Positions 23,250 to 30,505 of a stretch of DNA of 32,263 nt are shown here, piece after piece. Source of the DNA: a virus. The stretch covers positions 1 through 32,263 of IMG/VR virus record IMGVR_UViG_3300022074_000209; one strand, 5' to 3'. Positions within the stretch are counted from its first letter, which is position 1. Each line of letters starts with the position of its first letter. A program made the position numbers and the translations under genes. Below the pieces are notes generated by a model that searched no databases, was not told the DNA's origin, and worked only from the letters and a program-made list of their open reading frames with translations.

Positions 23250-23785
23250 AATTACCAGGCGGAATAAAATTTAAAGGTGGCAAGATTTTTGTCATACTTA
23301 CAGCTTTGACTACTGCTAGTGGAGCATTATGGGGTGGCTTTGAATTTTACAAAGATTATCTCACAATGAAAGAGCAGATACAAGAATACGTAGCTCCTGA
23401 TTTGTCAGGATTTGATAAAGATATTGCTGTTATGAAAGAAGAGATGGACAGCAAGACTGACCTAATACAAACAGAAATAGAAATGCTTATGTCTGAAATG
23501 GAAATGATGATGCAGGAAATTAGACTTGTAGCAGATGTGGCTAATGAATTAAAAAATGATTTACGACAAGATGTTAGAAGAGTAGAGAAAATTGTTAATG
23601 ATGTTGAACAATTGGTTAAAGAAGATTCGAGAGAAACCAACCAGGAGTTAAGACAAACCACGAAGGACATTCAGGAAGACATGGAATTATTAAAGGGTAA
23701 GTTGGAACAAGCCATGACTGAATTAGAACAAAAGATAGATAAAAGAATAAAGCTTGCATTAGAGAATCCTTTATCACAAATGTAG
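23237..23785 (+). CDS. Membrane-anchored coiled-coil protein
   Basis: A 182-residue protein whose start overlaps the preceding gene by 13 bases. A membrane segment spans about 17-37 (IFVILTALTTASGALWGGF). The rest, about 60-175, is a long heptad-patterned coiled coil (KEEMDSKTDLIQTEIEM, VRRVEKIVNDVEQLVKED). N-terminal helix plus coiled coil is the plan of an i-spanin, but no partner lipoprotein is seen and it lies far from the lysis genes. Co-location with the two exported proteins suggests an envelope complex. Confidence 0.7.
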   Translation: MAEVELPGGIKFKGGKIFVILTALTTASGALWGGFEFYKDYLTMKEQIQEYVAPDLSGFDKDIAVMKEEMDSKTDLIQTEIEMLMSEMEMMMQEIRLVADVANELKNDLRQDVRRVEKIVNDVEQLVKEDSRETNQELRQTTKDIQEDMELLKGKLEQAMTELEQKIDKRIKLALENPLSQM

Positions 23786-23787
23786 TT

Positions 23788-23919
23788 ATGGCTAAACCAC
23801 CTACTAACGAATACTTTACACCTATCAAAAAAAGGACTAGTATAGGGCGTTCTCCACGCAGTAGGCCAAAGAACAAGAATAAAAGACGTCAATACGTTAA
23901 ATATAGAGGTCAAGGATGA
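23788..23919 (+). CDS. 43-residue basic Arg/Lys mini-protein
   Basis: The ATG at 23788 opens a 43-residue frame that ends RPKNKNKRRQYVKYRGQG, a C-terminal block I recall from many marine phages. It starts two bases after the previous stop and overlaps the next gene as ATG inside GGATGAG. It is almost entirely basic. Such peptides may bind nucleic acid, though none has a proven role known to me. Confidence 0.7.
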   Translation: MAKPPTNEYFTPIKKRTSIGRSPRSRPKNKNKRRQYVKYRGQG

Positions 23920-24047
23920 GAAAAGGTTTATATGCTAATATTCATGCTAAAAGAAAACGTGGTGAAAAAATGCGAAAAAAAGGTGCAAAGGGTGCACCTA
24001 CTGCAGCTAACTTTGCAAGAGCAAAAAAAACAGTGAGGAAAAAATGA
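23916..24047 (+). CDS. 43-residue GLYANIHAKRKR-type mini-protein
   Basis: The product begins MRKGLYANIHAKRKRGEKMR and continues KKGAKGAPTAANFARAKK. GLYANIHAKRKR...GEKMRKKGAKGAPT is a widespread motif that I recall from phages and giant or algal viruses. Its start overlaps the preceding stop (ATGA), and its stop overlaps the next start, so the set is translated as a chain. Function is unknown. Confidence 0.8.
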   Translation: MRKGLYANIHAKRKRGEKMRKKGAKGAPTAANFARAKKTVRKK

Positions 24048-24334
24048 CTAAATTATGTCCTAGAGGTAAAGCAGCAGCTAAGAGAAAATTTAAAGTTTAT
24101 CCAAGTGCATATGCAAATGCATACGCTTCAAAAATATGTGCAGGCAAAATTAAAGATCCAAGCGGTGTAAAAAGGAAAGATTTTAAAGGACCTAAAAAAG
24201 CCATGGGCGGTGTTATAGATTTTAACAAAATTTCACAACAAAGAAAAAAAGTATCATCAATGAATAAAGGTGGTATGGCAAAAGCTTGTGGTGCCGTTAT
24301 GGAAGGTAAAAGAAAACAAACTAAGTTTAGTTAA
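24044..24334 (+). CDS. Basic CPRGKAAAKRKF-type protein with KAMGG
   Basis: A 96-residue protein with an N-terminal block CPRGKAAAKRKFKVYPSAYA then NAYASKICAGK that I recall as a conserved small basic domain from phages and large viruses. A KKAMGG motif (51-56) and an NKGGMAKACGAVMEGK end follow. Codons of KAMGG match those in the 759 and 20457 genes, including the rare GCC. Overlap is ATGA upstream and TAATG downstream. Confidence 0.8.
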   Translation: MTKLCPRGKAAAKRKFKVYPSAYANAYASKICAGKIKDPSGVKRKDFKGPKKAMGGVIDFNKISQQRKKVSSMNKGGMAKACGAVMEGKRKQTKFS

Positions 24335-24666
24335 TGTCTGGTCATAAAGGTTTAGCTAAATGGTTTAAGCAGGATTGGGTTGACATAGGCTCAAAGAAAA
24401 AAGGCGGCGGCTTTAAAAAGTGTGGTCGTTCAAAACAAAAAGCGGACGCAAAAAGAAAATATCCTAAATGTGTTCCTGCAGCAAAAGCAGCAAGAATGAG
24501 TGAGAGTCAGAGAAAATCAGCTGTAAAAAGAAAAAGAAGTAAAGCACAAGGTGTTGGTGGTAAACCAACTAATGTTAAAACATTTGCTGCTCAAGGTGGT
24601 TTAATTACAAATCAAAGAAGAGCTGGTATAGCACAGAGAGGTTTTGGTTTTAGAGGTGTCTTTTAA
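24334..24666 (+). CDS. Basic KWFKQDWVDIG-type protein
   Basis: A 110-residue protein. GLAKWFKQDWVDIGSKKKGG, GFKKCGRSKQ, KRKYPKCVPAAKAARMSES and GVGGKPTNVKT form a conserved basic domain, again of the kind shared with large DNA viruses. AAQGGLITNQRR near residue 88 repeats the double-glycine motif. It is coupled to the previous gene as TAATG. No enzymatic residue is evident. Confidence 0.8.
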   Translation: MSGHKGLAKWFKQDWVDIGSKKKGGGFKKCGRSKQKADAKRKYPKCVPAAKAARMSESQRKSAVKRKRSKAQGVGGKPTNVKTFAAQGGLITNQRRAGIAQRGFGFRGVF

Positions 24667-24952
24667 AAAAGATCCAAAAAAAGGAACAGGTAAAAAACCA
24701 AAAGGCAGTGGAAGAAGACTCTATACTGACGAGAATCCAAAGGATACTGTATCTATTAAGTTTGCTACTCCTGCTGATGCTAGAAGCACAGTGGCAAAAG
24801 TTAAAAAAGTTAACAAACCGTTCGCAAGAAAAATTCAAATTCTTACAGTCGGAGAACAAAGAGCAAAAGTGATGGGTAAATCACAAGTTGCTAGTATTTT
24901 TAAAAAGGGTAAAGATGCCATTAGAAGAGGACGTAAAACAGGACGTACGTAA
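24656..24952 (+). CDS. Conserved basic protein, GTG start
   Basis: A protein of about 98 residues (102 from a TTG at 24644) containing KKGTGKKPKGSGRRLYTDEN, ending KVMGKSQVASIFKKGKDAIR and further basic residues. The GTG at 24656 is preferred because it overlaps the earlier gene less and sits close to the conserved KKGTGKK start, though neither choice has a clear Shine-Dalgarno. It looks like a small alpha-beta domain (TVSIKFATPADARSTVAKV). Role unknown. Confidence 0.65.
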   Translation: MSFKKDPKKGTGKKPKGSGRRLYTDENPKDTVSIKFATPADARSTVAKVKKVNKPFARKIQILTVGEQRAKVMGKSQVASIFKKGKDAIRRGRKTGRT

Positions 24953-25493
24953 GTGGTCTGAACTTTTTCTAGAAGTTCCAAATCAACACTTAGGTGGATA
25001 TCCAGCATGTCCTTTTGCTAAAAAAACATGGACAGATAATAAGGTAGTTGTCGAGGTAAAAAGAAAAAATAAATGGTATAAATCCGAACTAAACGGTCAC
25101 ATTAAACAATTGAACTTTGATGTACATGAGTTATTGATATTTTGTGACCCCTACTTTAATTACAGTTTAGAGGATTTTCAAACTGTGATTGATGAATATA
25201 ATGATTGGTATAATAAAAAAGATATATTTTTTATGGGTTTTCATCCCCACAACCCAGCAAACGAGGAGGAACAAGAGTTTCTTGTCACTCCAAATGGGAG
25301 CACCCCTATTATAGAAAACAGTATTGACTACTCTATGATGCTGGCACAAAAGTTCTCGCTATTACAAGAAGCTTCTGATAAACTACACAAGGCTGGTTAT
25401 TATGATAAGTGGCCAAAGGGGTACTATCAAGACGTTGTAGTATCTAGAGCAAAAACCTATAAACGAATATTCGGAGGTCGACATGATGGGTAA
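24915..25493 (+). CDS. Conserved-looking 192-residue protein with PACPFAKK motif
   Basis: It starts MPLEEDVKQDVRKWSELFLE (ATG 24915; the TTG-start frame from 24888 is less likely). VPNQHLGGYPACPFAKKTW near 20-40 is the clearest motif; CPFAK resembles a motif of the DUF1415 type, though similarity elsewhere is not evident. The protein continues as a mixed alpha-beta domain (KVVVEVKRKNKWYK, FYMGFHP-like FFMGFHPHNPANEEE). The start overlaps the previous gene by 38 bases. A cytoplasmic enzyme is conceivable but not supported by catalytic residues that I can name. Confidence 0.65.
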   Translation: MPLEEDVKQDVRKWSELFLEVPNQHLGGYPACPFAKKTWTDNKVVVEVKRKNKWYKSELNGHIKQLNFDVHELLIFCDPYFNYSLEDFQTVIDEYNDWYNKKDIFFMGFHPHNPANEEEQEFLVTPNGSTPIIENSIDYSMMLAQKFSLLQEASDKLHKAGYYDKWPKGYYQDVVVSRAKTYKRIFGGRHDG

Positions 25494-25656
25494 AAAGAAA
25501 ATGGCCATGAAACGTGGCGGAAAAGTTAAAGGAAAAAAGAAAGCAGTAAAAAAACGTGGCGGTGGAATGCTTGAAATGGCTATGGGTGGTAAAATATCAC
25601 CTCGAAAAAAAATGGCTATGGGCATGAAACGTGGCGGCAAAATGAAGAAAAAGTAG
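25483..25656 (+). CDS. 57-residue Lys/Gly/Met peptide with repeated RGG
   Basis: The ATG at 25483 (with GGAGG just upstream) encodes MMGKKKMAMKRGGKVKGKKK then further RGG-type units: MKRGGK at the start, KKRGGGMLEMAMGGK in the middle and MKRGGKMKKK at the end. Three double-glycine motifs in 57 residues make it nothing but the motif. It overlaps the previous stop and touches the next start (25657). Confidence 0.7.
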   Translation: MMGKKKMAMKRGGKVKGKKKAVKKRGGGMLEMAMGGKISPRKKMAMGMKRGGKMKKK

Positions 25657-26364
25657 ATGCCAACATACGCATCAACTGCTGCTTTTGATTTGACAATTGA
25701 TCAAATCTGTCAAGAAGCATACGAACGTTGTGGTTTGCAAATTCGTTCAGGTAATGATTTGCAGACTGCAAAGCGTTCTCTTAACCTTATGCTTGCTGAA
25801 TGGGCAAACAGAGGATTAAATCTTTGGACTATTCAATTACAAGAAAAAAGCATAACGCAAGGCACAACAGATTTAAGTGGACTAAATTTATTTGGTTCTG
25901 GCGCTGATGCTGCACAACAGATAATTGATATAACTGATGTTGTAATTAGAGACAGCAGCAATAATGATTATTCTGCTACTGCAATTAGTAGATCTACTTA
26001 TCTTAACTATACTGTTAAAACGACCAGCGGACGACCAACTCAATACTATTTTGAACGTACGATAAACCCAAGACTATATCTATATCCTGCAGCTGATACA
26101 GCTTACACTCTAAAATATTATGCTCTTGTTCGTATGAAGGATGCGGGCGATTACACAAATAATGCTGAGATTCCTTTTCGATTTCTTCCATGTCTTGTAG
26201 CTGGATTAGCTTATTACATATCAATGAAAAAATCACCAGAAAGAATGCAAGCATTAAAACTTTTGTATGAAGATGAATTTAAAAGAGCAGCAGATGAAGA
26301 CGGTGAAAGAACAAGTGTGTTTATTACTCCTCAAACTTATTTCCCTACTGGCGGTGGTTACTAA
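25657..26364 (+). CDS. Tail accessory / head-completion protein, P22 gp4-like
   Basis: A 235-residue protein. Helices at the start (TIDQICQEAYERCGLQ, AKRSLNLMLAEWANRGLNLW) and PTQYYFERTINPRLYLYPA match P22 gp4-type tail accessory factors, which join the portal to the tail. The C-terminal part, SMKKSPERMQALKLLYEDEF, is helical. It starts the block of tail adaptors and shares one base with the next gene. Confidence 0.85.
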   Translation: MPTYASTAAFDLTIDQICQEAYERCGLQIRSGNDLQTAKRSLNLMLAEWANRGLNLWTIQLQEKSITQGTTDLSGLNLFGSGADAAQQIIDITDVVIRDSSNNDYSATAISRSTYLNYTVKTTSGRPTQYYFERTINPRLYLYPAADTAYTLKYYALVRMKDAGDYTNNAEIPFRFLPCLVAGLAYYISMKKSPERMQALKLLYEDEFKRAADEDGERTSVFITPQTYFPTGGGY

Positions 26365-26699
26365 TGGCTAAATACGCTTCTGGTAGATTTGCAAAAAGAA
26401 TTTCAGATAGATCTGGAATGGCTTTTCCATATAATGAAATGGTAAAAGAATGGAATGGTTCAACAGTGCATACAAGTGAATTTGAAGCAAAACATCCACA
26501 ACTAGATCCAAAATATCATCCAACAGATGCACAATCTTTACAAAATGCAAAACCACAAAGAATAGATGCGACAGTACCTTTACAATTTGTTATGACAGCA
26601 GCAAATATTTTTCAATCTGTCGGAATGCAACCTGTAACAGAAAATAAAGATACGTTGGCTGTTATGAACTTAGGAGCTGTAAGCGTGGTAATATCATGA
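26364..26699 (+). CDS. Small protein between tail adaptors
   Basis: A 111-residue protein coupled as TAATG with the P22 gp4-like gene and overlapping the next by 4 bases. It contains SDRSGMAFPYNEMVKEWNG and a C-terminal beta-like stretch (TVPLQFVMTAANIFQSVG). Position between two head-tail adaptors suggests a virion role. No family name is certain. Confidence 0.65.
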   Translation: MAKYASGRFAKRISDRSGMAFPYNEMVKEWNGSTVHTSEFEAKHPQLDPKYHPTDAQSLQNAKPQRIDATVPLQFVMTAANIFQSVGMQPVTENKDTLAVMNLGAVSVVIS

Positions 26700-27367
26700 C
26701 GACATATTCAGAATTAGTAACGCAAATAAGAGATTATACAGAAACTGATAGCACAGTACTAACAGATACAATTGTAAACGATTTTATTCAACATGCGGAA
26801 AAAAGAATATTTAGAGATGTTGACTTGGATATATTTAGATCTTATCAATATGCAACTCTAACACAAGGTGTGCCTTTTGTATCCTTACCTGGTGCAAACT
26901 TAGGACAGTTGGCTTTTATAAGATCAGCTCAAATATATGACTCTGCAAATCCAGTAAGATACTATCTGTATCAAAAAGACATTACTTTTATGAATGAATA
27001 TTGGCCAAATCGTAATACTGAGGCTCAACCAAAATATTATGCAATGTGGGATCAAGACACGATATATCTTGCACCTACACCAAATTCTGCATATAATATA
27101 GAATTAGCTTTGAACAAGCAAGAAGACGGGTTGTCAAGCTCAAACACAACAACGTGGGTGAGCACAAATGCTCCAAAAGTCTTACTTTATGCAGCACTTT
27201 GTGAAGCATTTAGATTTTTAAAGGGGCCCGACAACATGCTTCAATATTATGAGCAAGGCTATCAACAAGCATTACAAGGCTTGCAAATTGAACAACAAGG
27301 CAGAAGAAGACGTGATGAACACTATGATGGTGTAATTCGTTTTCCTCTAGACTCAAAACAACCATAA
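26696..27367 (+). CDS. Phage adaptor protein (T7 gp11-like)
   Basis: A 223-residue protein. TTYSELVTQIRDYTETDST, IQHAEKRIFRDVDLDIFR, PVRYYLYQKDITFMNEYWP and the late LLYAALCEAFRFLKGPD are the layout of the phage adaptor (T7 tail tubular A-like) family, which forms the ring beneath the portal and holds fibres. Overlap with the preceding gene is ATGA. It ends near RRRRDEHYDG, a basic then acidic tail. Confidence 0.85.
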   Translation: MTTYSELVTQIRDYTETDSTVLTDTIVNDFIQHAEKRIFRDVDLDIFRSYQYATLTQGVPFVSLPGANLGQLAFIRSAQIYDSANPVRYYLYQKDITFMNEYWPNRNTEAQPKYYAMWDQDTIYLAPTPNSAYNIELALNKQEDGLSSSNTTTWVSTNAPKVLLYAALCEAFRFLKGPDNMLQYYEQGYQQALQGLQIEQQGRRRRDEHYDGVIRFPLDSKQP

Positions 27368-27379
27368 AGGAGATACAAA

Positions 27380-27838
27380 ATGGCAATATCATCAGCAATA
27401 TGCAATACCTTTAAAGGGGAACTTTTAGAAGGTAAGCATAACTTTTCGTCTGGTAGTGGTCATACATTCAAGATAGCTTTGTTCACTTCATCAGCTTCCT
27501 TGGGTGCATCAACTACTGATTATAGTACATCAAACGAAATAACTAATACTTCAGGATCTGCGTATACTGCAGGTGGAAAAGCATTAACAAACAACGGTGT
27601 TACAAGCTCATCTGGAGCTTCTGTAGCTTTTGTTGATTTTGCAGATGCACAATTCACATCAGCAAGTTTTACAGCAAATGGAGCTATGATTTATAACACT
27701 ACTACAGCAGGTGGATCAGGAACAACTGACGCTGTTTGTATATTAGCGTTTGGTGGTGACTTTACTGCAAGTAATGGTACATTTACTATTCAGTTTCCAA
27801 CTGCCGACACAAGTAGCGCTATTATAAGAATTTCGTAG
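27380..27838 (+). CDS. Ser/Thr/Gly-rich structural protein
   Basis: A 152-residue, beta-rich protein starting MAISSAICNTFKGELLEGKH, a start seen in small marine phage virion proteins. It contains FKIALFTSSASLGASTTDYS and a Ser/Thr-rich body. AAAGGAGAT is its ribosome site. It begins the fibre and receptor-binding gene series. Role probably virion; exact part unknown. Confidence 0.7.
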   Translation: MAISSAICNTFKGELLEGKHNFSSGSGHTFKIALFTSSASLGASTTDYSTSNEITNTSGSAYTAGGKALTNNGVTSSSGASVAFVDFADAQFTSASFTANGAMIYNTTTAGGSGTTDAVCILAFGGDFTASNGTFTIQFPTADTSSAIIRIS

Positions 27839-27848
27839 GAGAAGCTAA

Positions 27849-28766
27849 ATGGCTTTTATCCTAAACGATCGAGTTAAGGTTACCTCGACCACACAAGGCA
27901 CAGGTGTATTTGCACTTGGTAGTGCCACTGCTGGTTTTGAAACTTTTGCAACTGGTATAGGTGGTAGCAATACCACGTACTATGCAATTGCTCATCAAAG
28001 CTCTGCAGAGTTTGAAGTAGGTTTTGGAACACTAGACTCTGACGGTGACGCACTAACTAGAACTTATATTATCAACAGTTCAAATAGTGATGCGGCTGTA
28101 AACTTTACTGCAGGAACAAAAGATGTATTTTGTACGATGCCAGCCTCTAAAGTTGGTTTGCCATTTCCACAAGAGTATGGATCGTCAGGTGCACCTAAGA
28201 TAATTACTGTTAAAGTAGGTTCTAAAACAAGTAGTCATCCTTATCCAGCAGGAGGAAGTTCTAGTAGTAATGCATACTTTTTAGATGGATTAGAATCACC
28301 AGCACTACGTTTTTCTGGTGCTGATCCTAATGCCAAATATTACTATAAATTTGACACATCAGACAATAGTAACTCAGGACACCCTTTACGTTTTTATTTA
28401 GATGCTGCTAAAAATAACGCATACACAACAGGTGTTACGACCAGTGGCTCTGGGGGTAGTTCAGGAGATTATGTTCAAATAGCAGTAGATGCTAACACAC
28501 CAAATATATTGTATTATCAATGTTCTTCTCATGGATACATGGGTAACCATGCTGTTAACGTGTCTAATAGTGTAAACGGCGATTTGACTCTTAACTCAAA
28601 ATTAAAAATGCCAGATAATACATCTGGTAAAATATTAGTTGGTGACGGCACTAGCTATGAAGAAGTAGCTGTTTCTGGAGATGCAACGCTCTCTAGTAGT
28701 GGTGCTTTAACAATAACAGGAGGCGTAACACAAGGCTTTGTAATTGCAATGTCCGTGGCGCTTTGA
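27849..28766 (+). CDS. Tail fibre-like protein with cupredoxin-like domain
   Basis: A 305-residue protein. Residues 1-105 are an N-terminal virion-attachment-like part (MAFILNDRVKVTSTTQGTGV). Residues about 118-238 look like a cupredoxin: GHPLRF with H178, then YYQCSSHGYMGNH with C225, H228 and M231. C-X2-H-X2-M is the amicyanin spacing, and the distant His completes a type-1 copper ligand set. The C-terminal 65 residues are the Gly/Thr/Ser-rich fibre tail (SGKILVGDGTSYEE, LSSSGALTIT). GGAGAAG is its ribosome site. Copper binding is unproven; the domain could be a copper-free fold used for receptor contact. Confidence 0.75.
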   Translation: MAFILNDRVKVTSTTQGTGVFALGSATAGFETFATGIGGSNTTYYAIAHQSSAEFEVGFGTLDSDGDALTRTYIINSSNSDAAVNFTAGTKDVFCTMPASKVGLPFPQEYGSSGAPKIITVKVGSKTSSHPYPAGGSSSSNAYFLDGLESPALRFSGADPNAKYYYKFDTSDNSNSGHPLRFYLDAAKNNAYTTGVTTSGSGGSSGDYVQIAVDANTPNILYYQCSSHGYMGNHAVNVSNSVNGDLTLNSKLKMPDNTSGKILVGDGTSYEEVAVSGDATLSSSGALTITGGVTQGFVIAMSVAL

Positions 28767-28780
28767 TATAAGGATTTACT

Positions 28781-29107
28781 ATGGCACAAGATTTTGAAAG
28801 AGCATTTGCAAGAAACGTAGGCACAAGCGCTGTCTCTTTAGTAACATCAAACTCGGATGACGCACTAATTGGTATTCGTGTAACTAACGTTTTAGCGGCA
28901 ACTATTCAGGTTGATGTATATATTTCTAGCGGCGGTAATGATTATCACATTGCTAAAAACTTAAGTATACCACAAGGATCAGGTTATGAGCTCATACAAG
29001 ATGGCTCAAAAGTAAACATCTTAAATGGTGATGTATTAAAAATTAAATCAGATACAGCAAGTTCAGCTGATGTTTGGGTATCATTTATAGATAGTATTAG
29101 TACGTAG
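28781..29107 (+). CDS. Small fibre-block structural protein
   Basis: A 108-residue, all-beta protein (FARNVGTSAVSLVTSNSDDA, IQVDVYISSGGNDYHIAKNL). TAAGGAT precedes it. Such proteins occur next to fibre genes in marine phages and may link or cap fibres. No family motif is decisive. Confidence 0.6.
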   Translation: MAQDFERAFARNVGTSAVSLVTSNSDDALIGIRVTNVLAATIQVDVYISSGGNDYHIAKNLSIPQGSGYELIQDGSKVNILNGDVLKIKSDTASSADVWVSFIDSIST

Positions 29108-29115
29108 GAGGTATC

Positions 29116-29559
29116 ATGGGTTACACAGGTCCAGCAACATCAGATCAATTCAAATCCATGTCTACCCAGTCAATTACTGGGGATGGCTCTGCTACAAGTT
29201 TTTCGTTAAACTCTCCTGTAGCAAATTCGTCAGAAATAAGATTTGTTGTAAACAACGTTGTACAAAAACCAGACGTAGATTATTCTGCAACTGGCACAAC
29301 TCTATCAACAGGATCAAACGTATTGGCAGGTTCTGATGCAGCTTATGTTGTATTTATAGGGCAAGCCGTAGGATCACAAACACCATCATCTGGCAGTGTA
29401 GATCACACAGCTATTTCAGCAGCATTTAATGGCATGTATTTAAACTTGGCAACGGTGACTTCAACAGTTACAATAACCTCAGCACAGAATGCTTTTTTAG
29501 CAGGACCAGTAAACTTTACTAACACCGTAACGGTAGAAGGGACATTGACAGTTATATAA
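29116..29559 (+). CDS. Fibre-associated structural protein
   Basis: A 147-residue protein with GGAGGT as ribosome site. It has QSITGDGSATSFSLNSPVAN and a VVNNVVQKPDVDYS element, typical of fibre-shaft or hub proteins, and a repetitive Thr/Val C-terminus. The next gene's ATG overlaps its stop (TAATG). Confidence 0.65.
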   Translation: MGYTGPATSDQFKSMSTQSITGDGSATSFSLNSPVANSSEIRFVVNNVVQKPDVDYSATGTTLSTGSNVLAGSDAAYVVFIGQAVGSQTPSSGSVDHTAISAAFNGMYLNLATVTSTVTITSAQNAFLAGPVNFTNTVTVEGTLTVI

Positions 29560-30131
29560 TGGGAACTTTATTCGTAGATAAATTAGATCCACAATCAGGA
29601 ACATCATTAGAGATTGGTAGTTCAGGGGACACGATCACGATTCCGTCAGGAGCCACAATCACAAATAGTGGGACCGCTACGGGCTTTGGTGTTGCTGGAA
29701 CAGAAAGTTTTTTTGTTACAAAATCTTCAAGTGATGATCAAACCTTATCAAATAATACTACTACTAAAATAACTTTTGATACTGAAGGTGTTGATGCTGG
29801 AAATAATTTTGCATCAAATAAATACACAGTTCCAAGTGCTGGTAAATATTTCTTTGAAGCACAAGTCAAAGGTGAATCTAATTTAGATTCAAAGATTGCA
29901 ACTTTTACAATTTATATTTACAAAAATGGAAGTATCATTCTTGCTAACGACAATGAATTAACTGCTGGTTATGAAAAAAAGATTACAAAGAATGTAAGTG
30001 GCGTTTTAGATTTAGCACAAAATGATTATTTAGAAGTTTACCTAATTATTAATTGGGAAAGTTCAGCGACTCTTAGTGCTAAAGGCGGTAGTCAAGGAAC
30101 AACACATTTTTTAGGATTTAAATTAGCATGA
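29559..30131 (+). CDS. Fibre protein 1 with C1q-like C-terminal domain
   Basis: A 190-residue protein. The N-terminal cassette MGTLFVDKLDPQSGTSLEIG, SSGDTITIPSGATITNSGTA and TGFG is shared with the two fibres downstream. The C-terminal half resembles a C1q/TNF jelly roll (YTVPSAGKYFFEAQVKG, IYIYKNGSIILA, DYLEVYLI, FLGFKLA), a fold that trimerises and binds ligands. It probably contacts host receptors. Coupled to the previous gene as TAATG. Confidence 0.75.
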   Translation: MGTLFVDKLDPQSGTSLEIGSSGDTITIPSGATITNSGTATGFGVAGTESFFVTKSSSDDQTLSNNTTTKITFDTEGVDAGNNFASNKYTVPSAGKYFFEAQVKGESNLDSKIATFTIYIYKNGSIILANDNELTAGYEKKITKNVSGVLDLAQNDYLEVYLIINWESSATLSAKGGSQGTTHFLGFKLA

Positions 30132-30155
30132 TAACAATTTTAAAAGGAGGTCTAT

Positions 30156-30491
30156 ATGGCAAGTCTATCAACTAAAGTAGCGCTCTATTGTACTGCGAAC
30201 AGCAAAACGGCTGATTTCGGTCCAGGAGGCAATGTAACTTTACAGGATGACTCGGACGGTAAAGGCCCGTATATAGCAAGCTGGAGCGTCAGTGGTTTAG
30301 ATAAACCTACAGATTCTCAATTAGCTAGTTATGAAACGGCTGGTAATACCGAAGAGACAAACAATACTGTAAGAGCTACAAGAAAAGCAGCTTATGGTGA
30401 TATTGGCGATCAACTTGATGAGATATATAAAGATATCGACGCTTGGAAGGCGAGAATCAAAGCGGTCAAAGATGCTAACCCTAAGTCGTAA
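30156..30491 (+). CDS. Small fibre-associated protein (DQLD...NPK type)
   Basis: A 111-residue protein with AAAGGAGG before the ATG. The C-terminal segment YGDIGDQLDEIYKDIDAW then IKAVKDANPK is a widespread phage tail-associated motif and returns in the gene at 31678. The N-terminus is beta-like. It may be a fibre assembly chaperone or a fibre-linked protein; the two copies here each stand beside fibre genes. Confidence 0.7.
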   Translation: MASLSTKVALYCTANSKTADFGPGGNVTLQDDSDGKGPYIASWSVSGLDKPTDSQLASYETAGNTEETNNTVRATRKAAYGDIGDQLDEIYKDIDAWKARIKAVKDANPKS

Positions 30492-30505
30492 AGGAGTAAA
30501 TATAA

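Noticed and set aside
24656-24675. Slippery-looking TTTTAAAAAAG as a programmed frameshift
   Set aside because: The next frame is +1, not -1, and the downstream gene has its own possible start.
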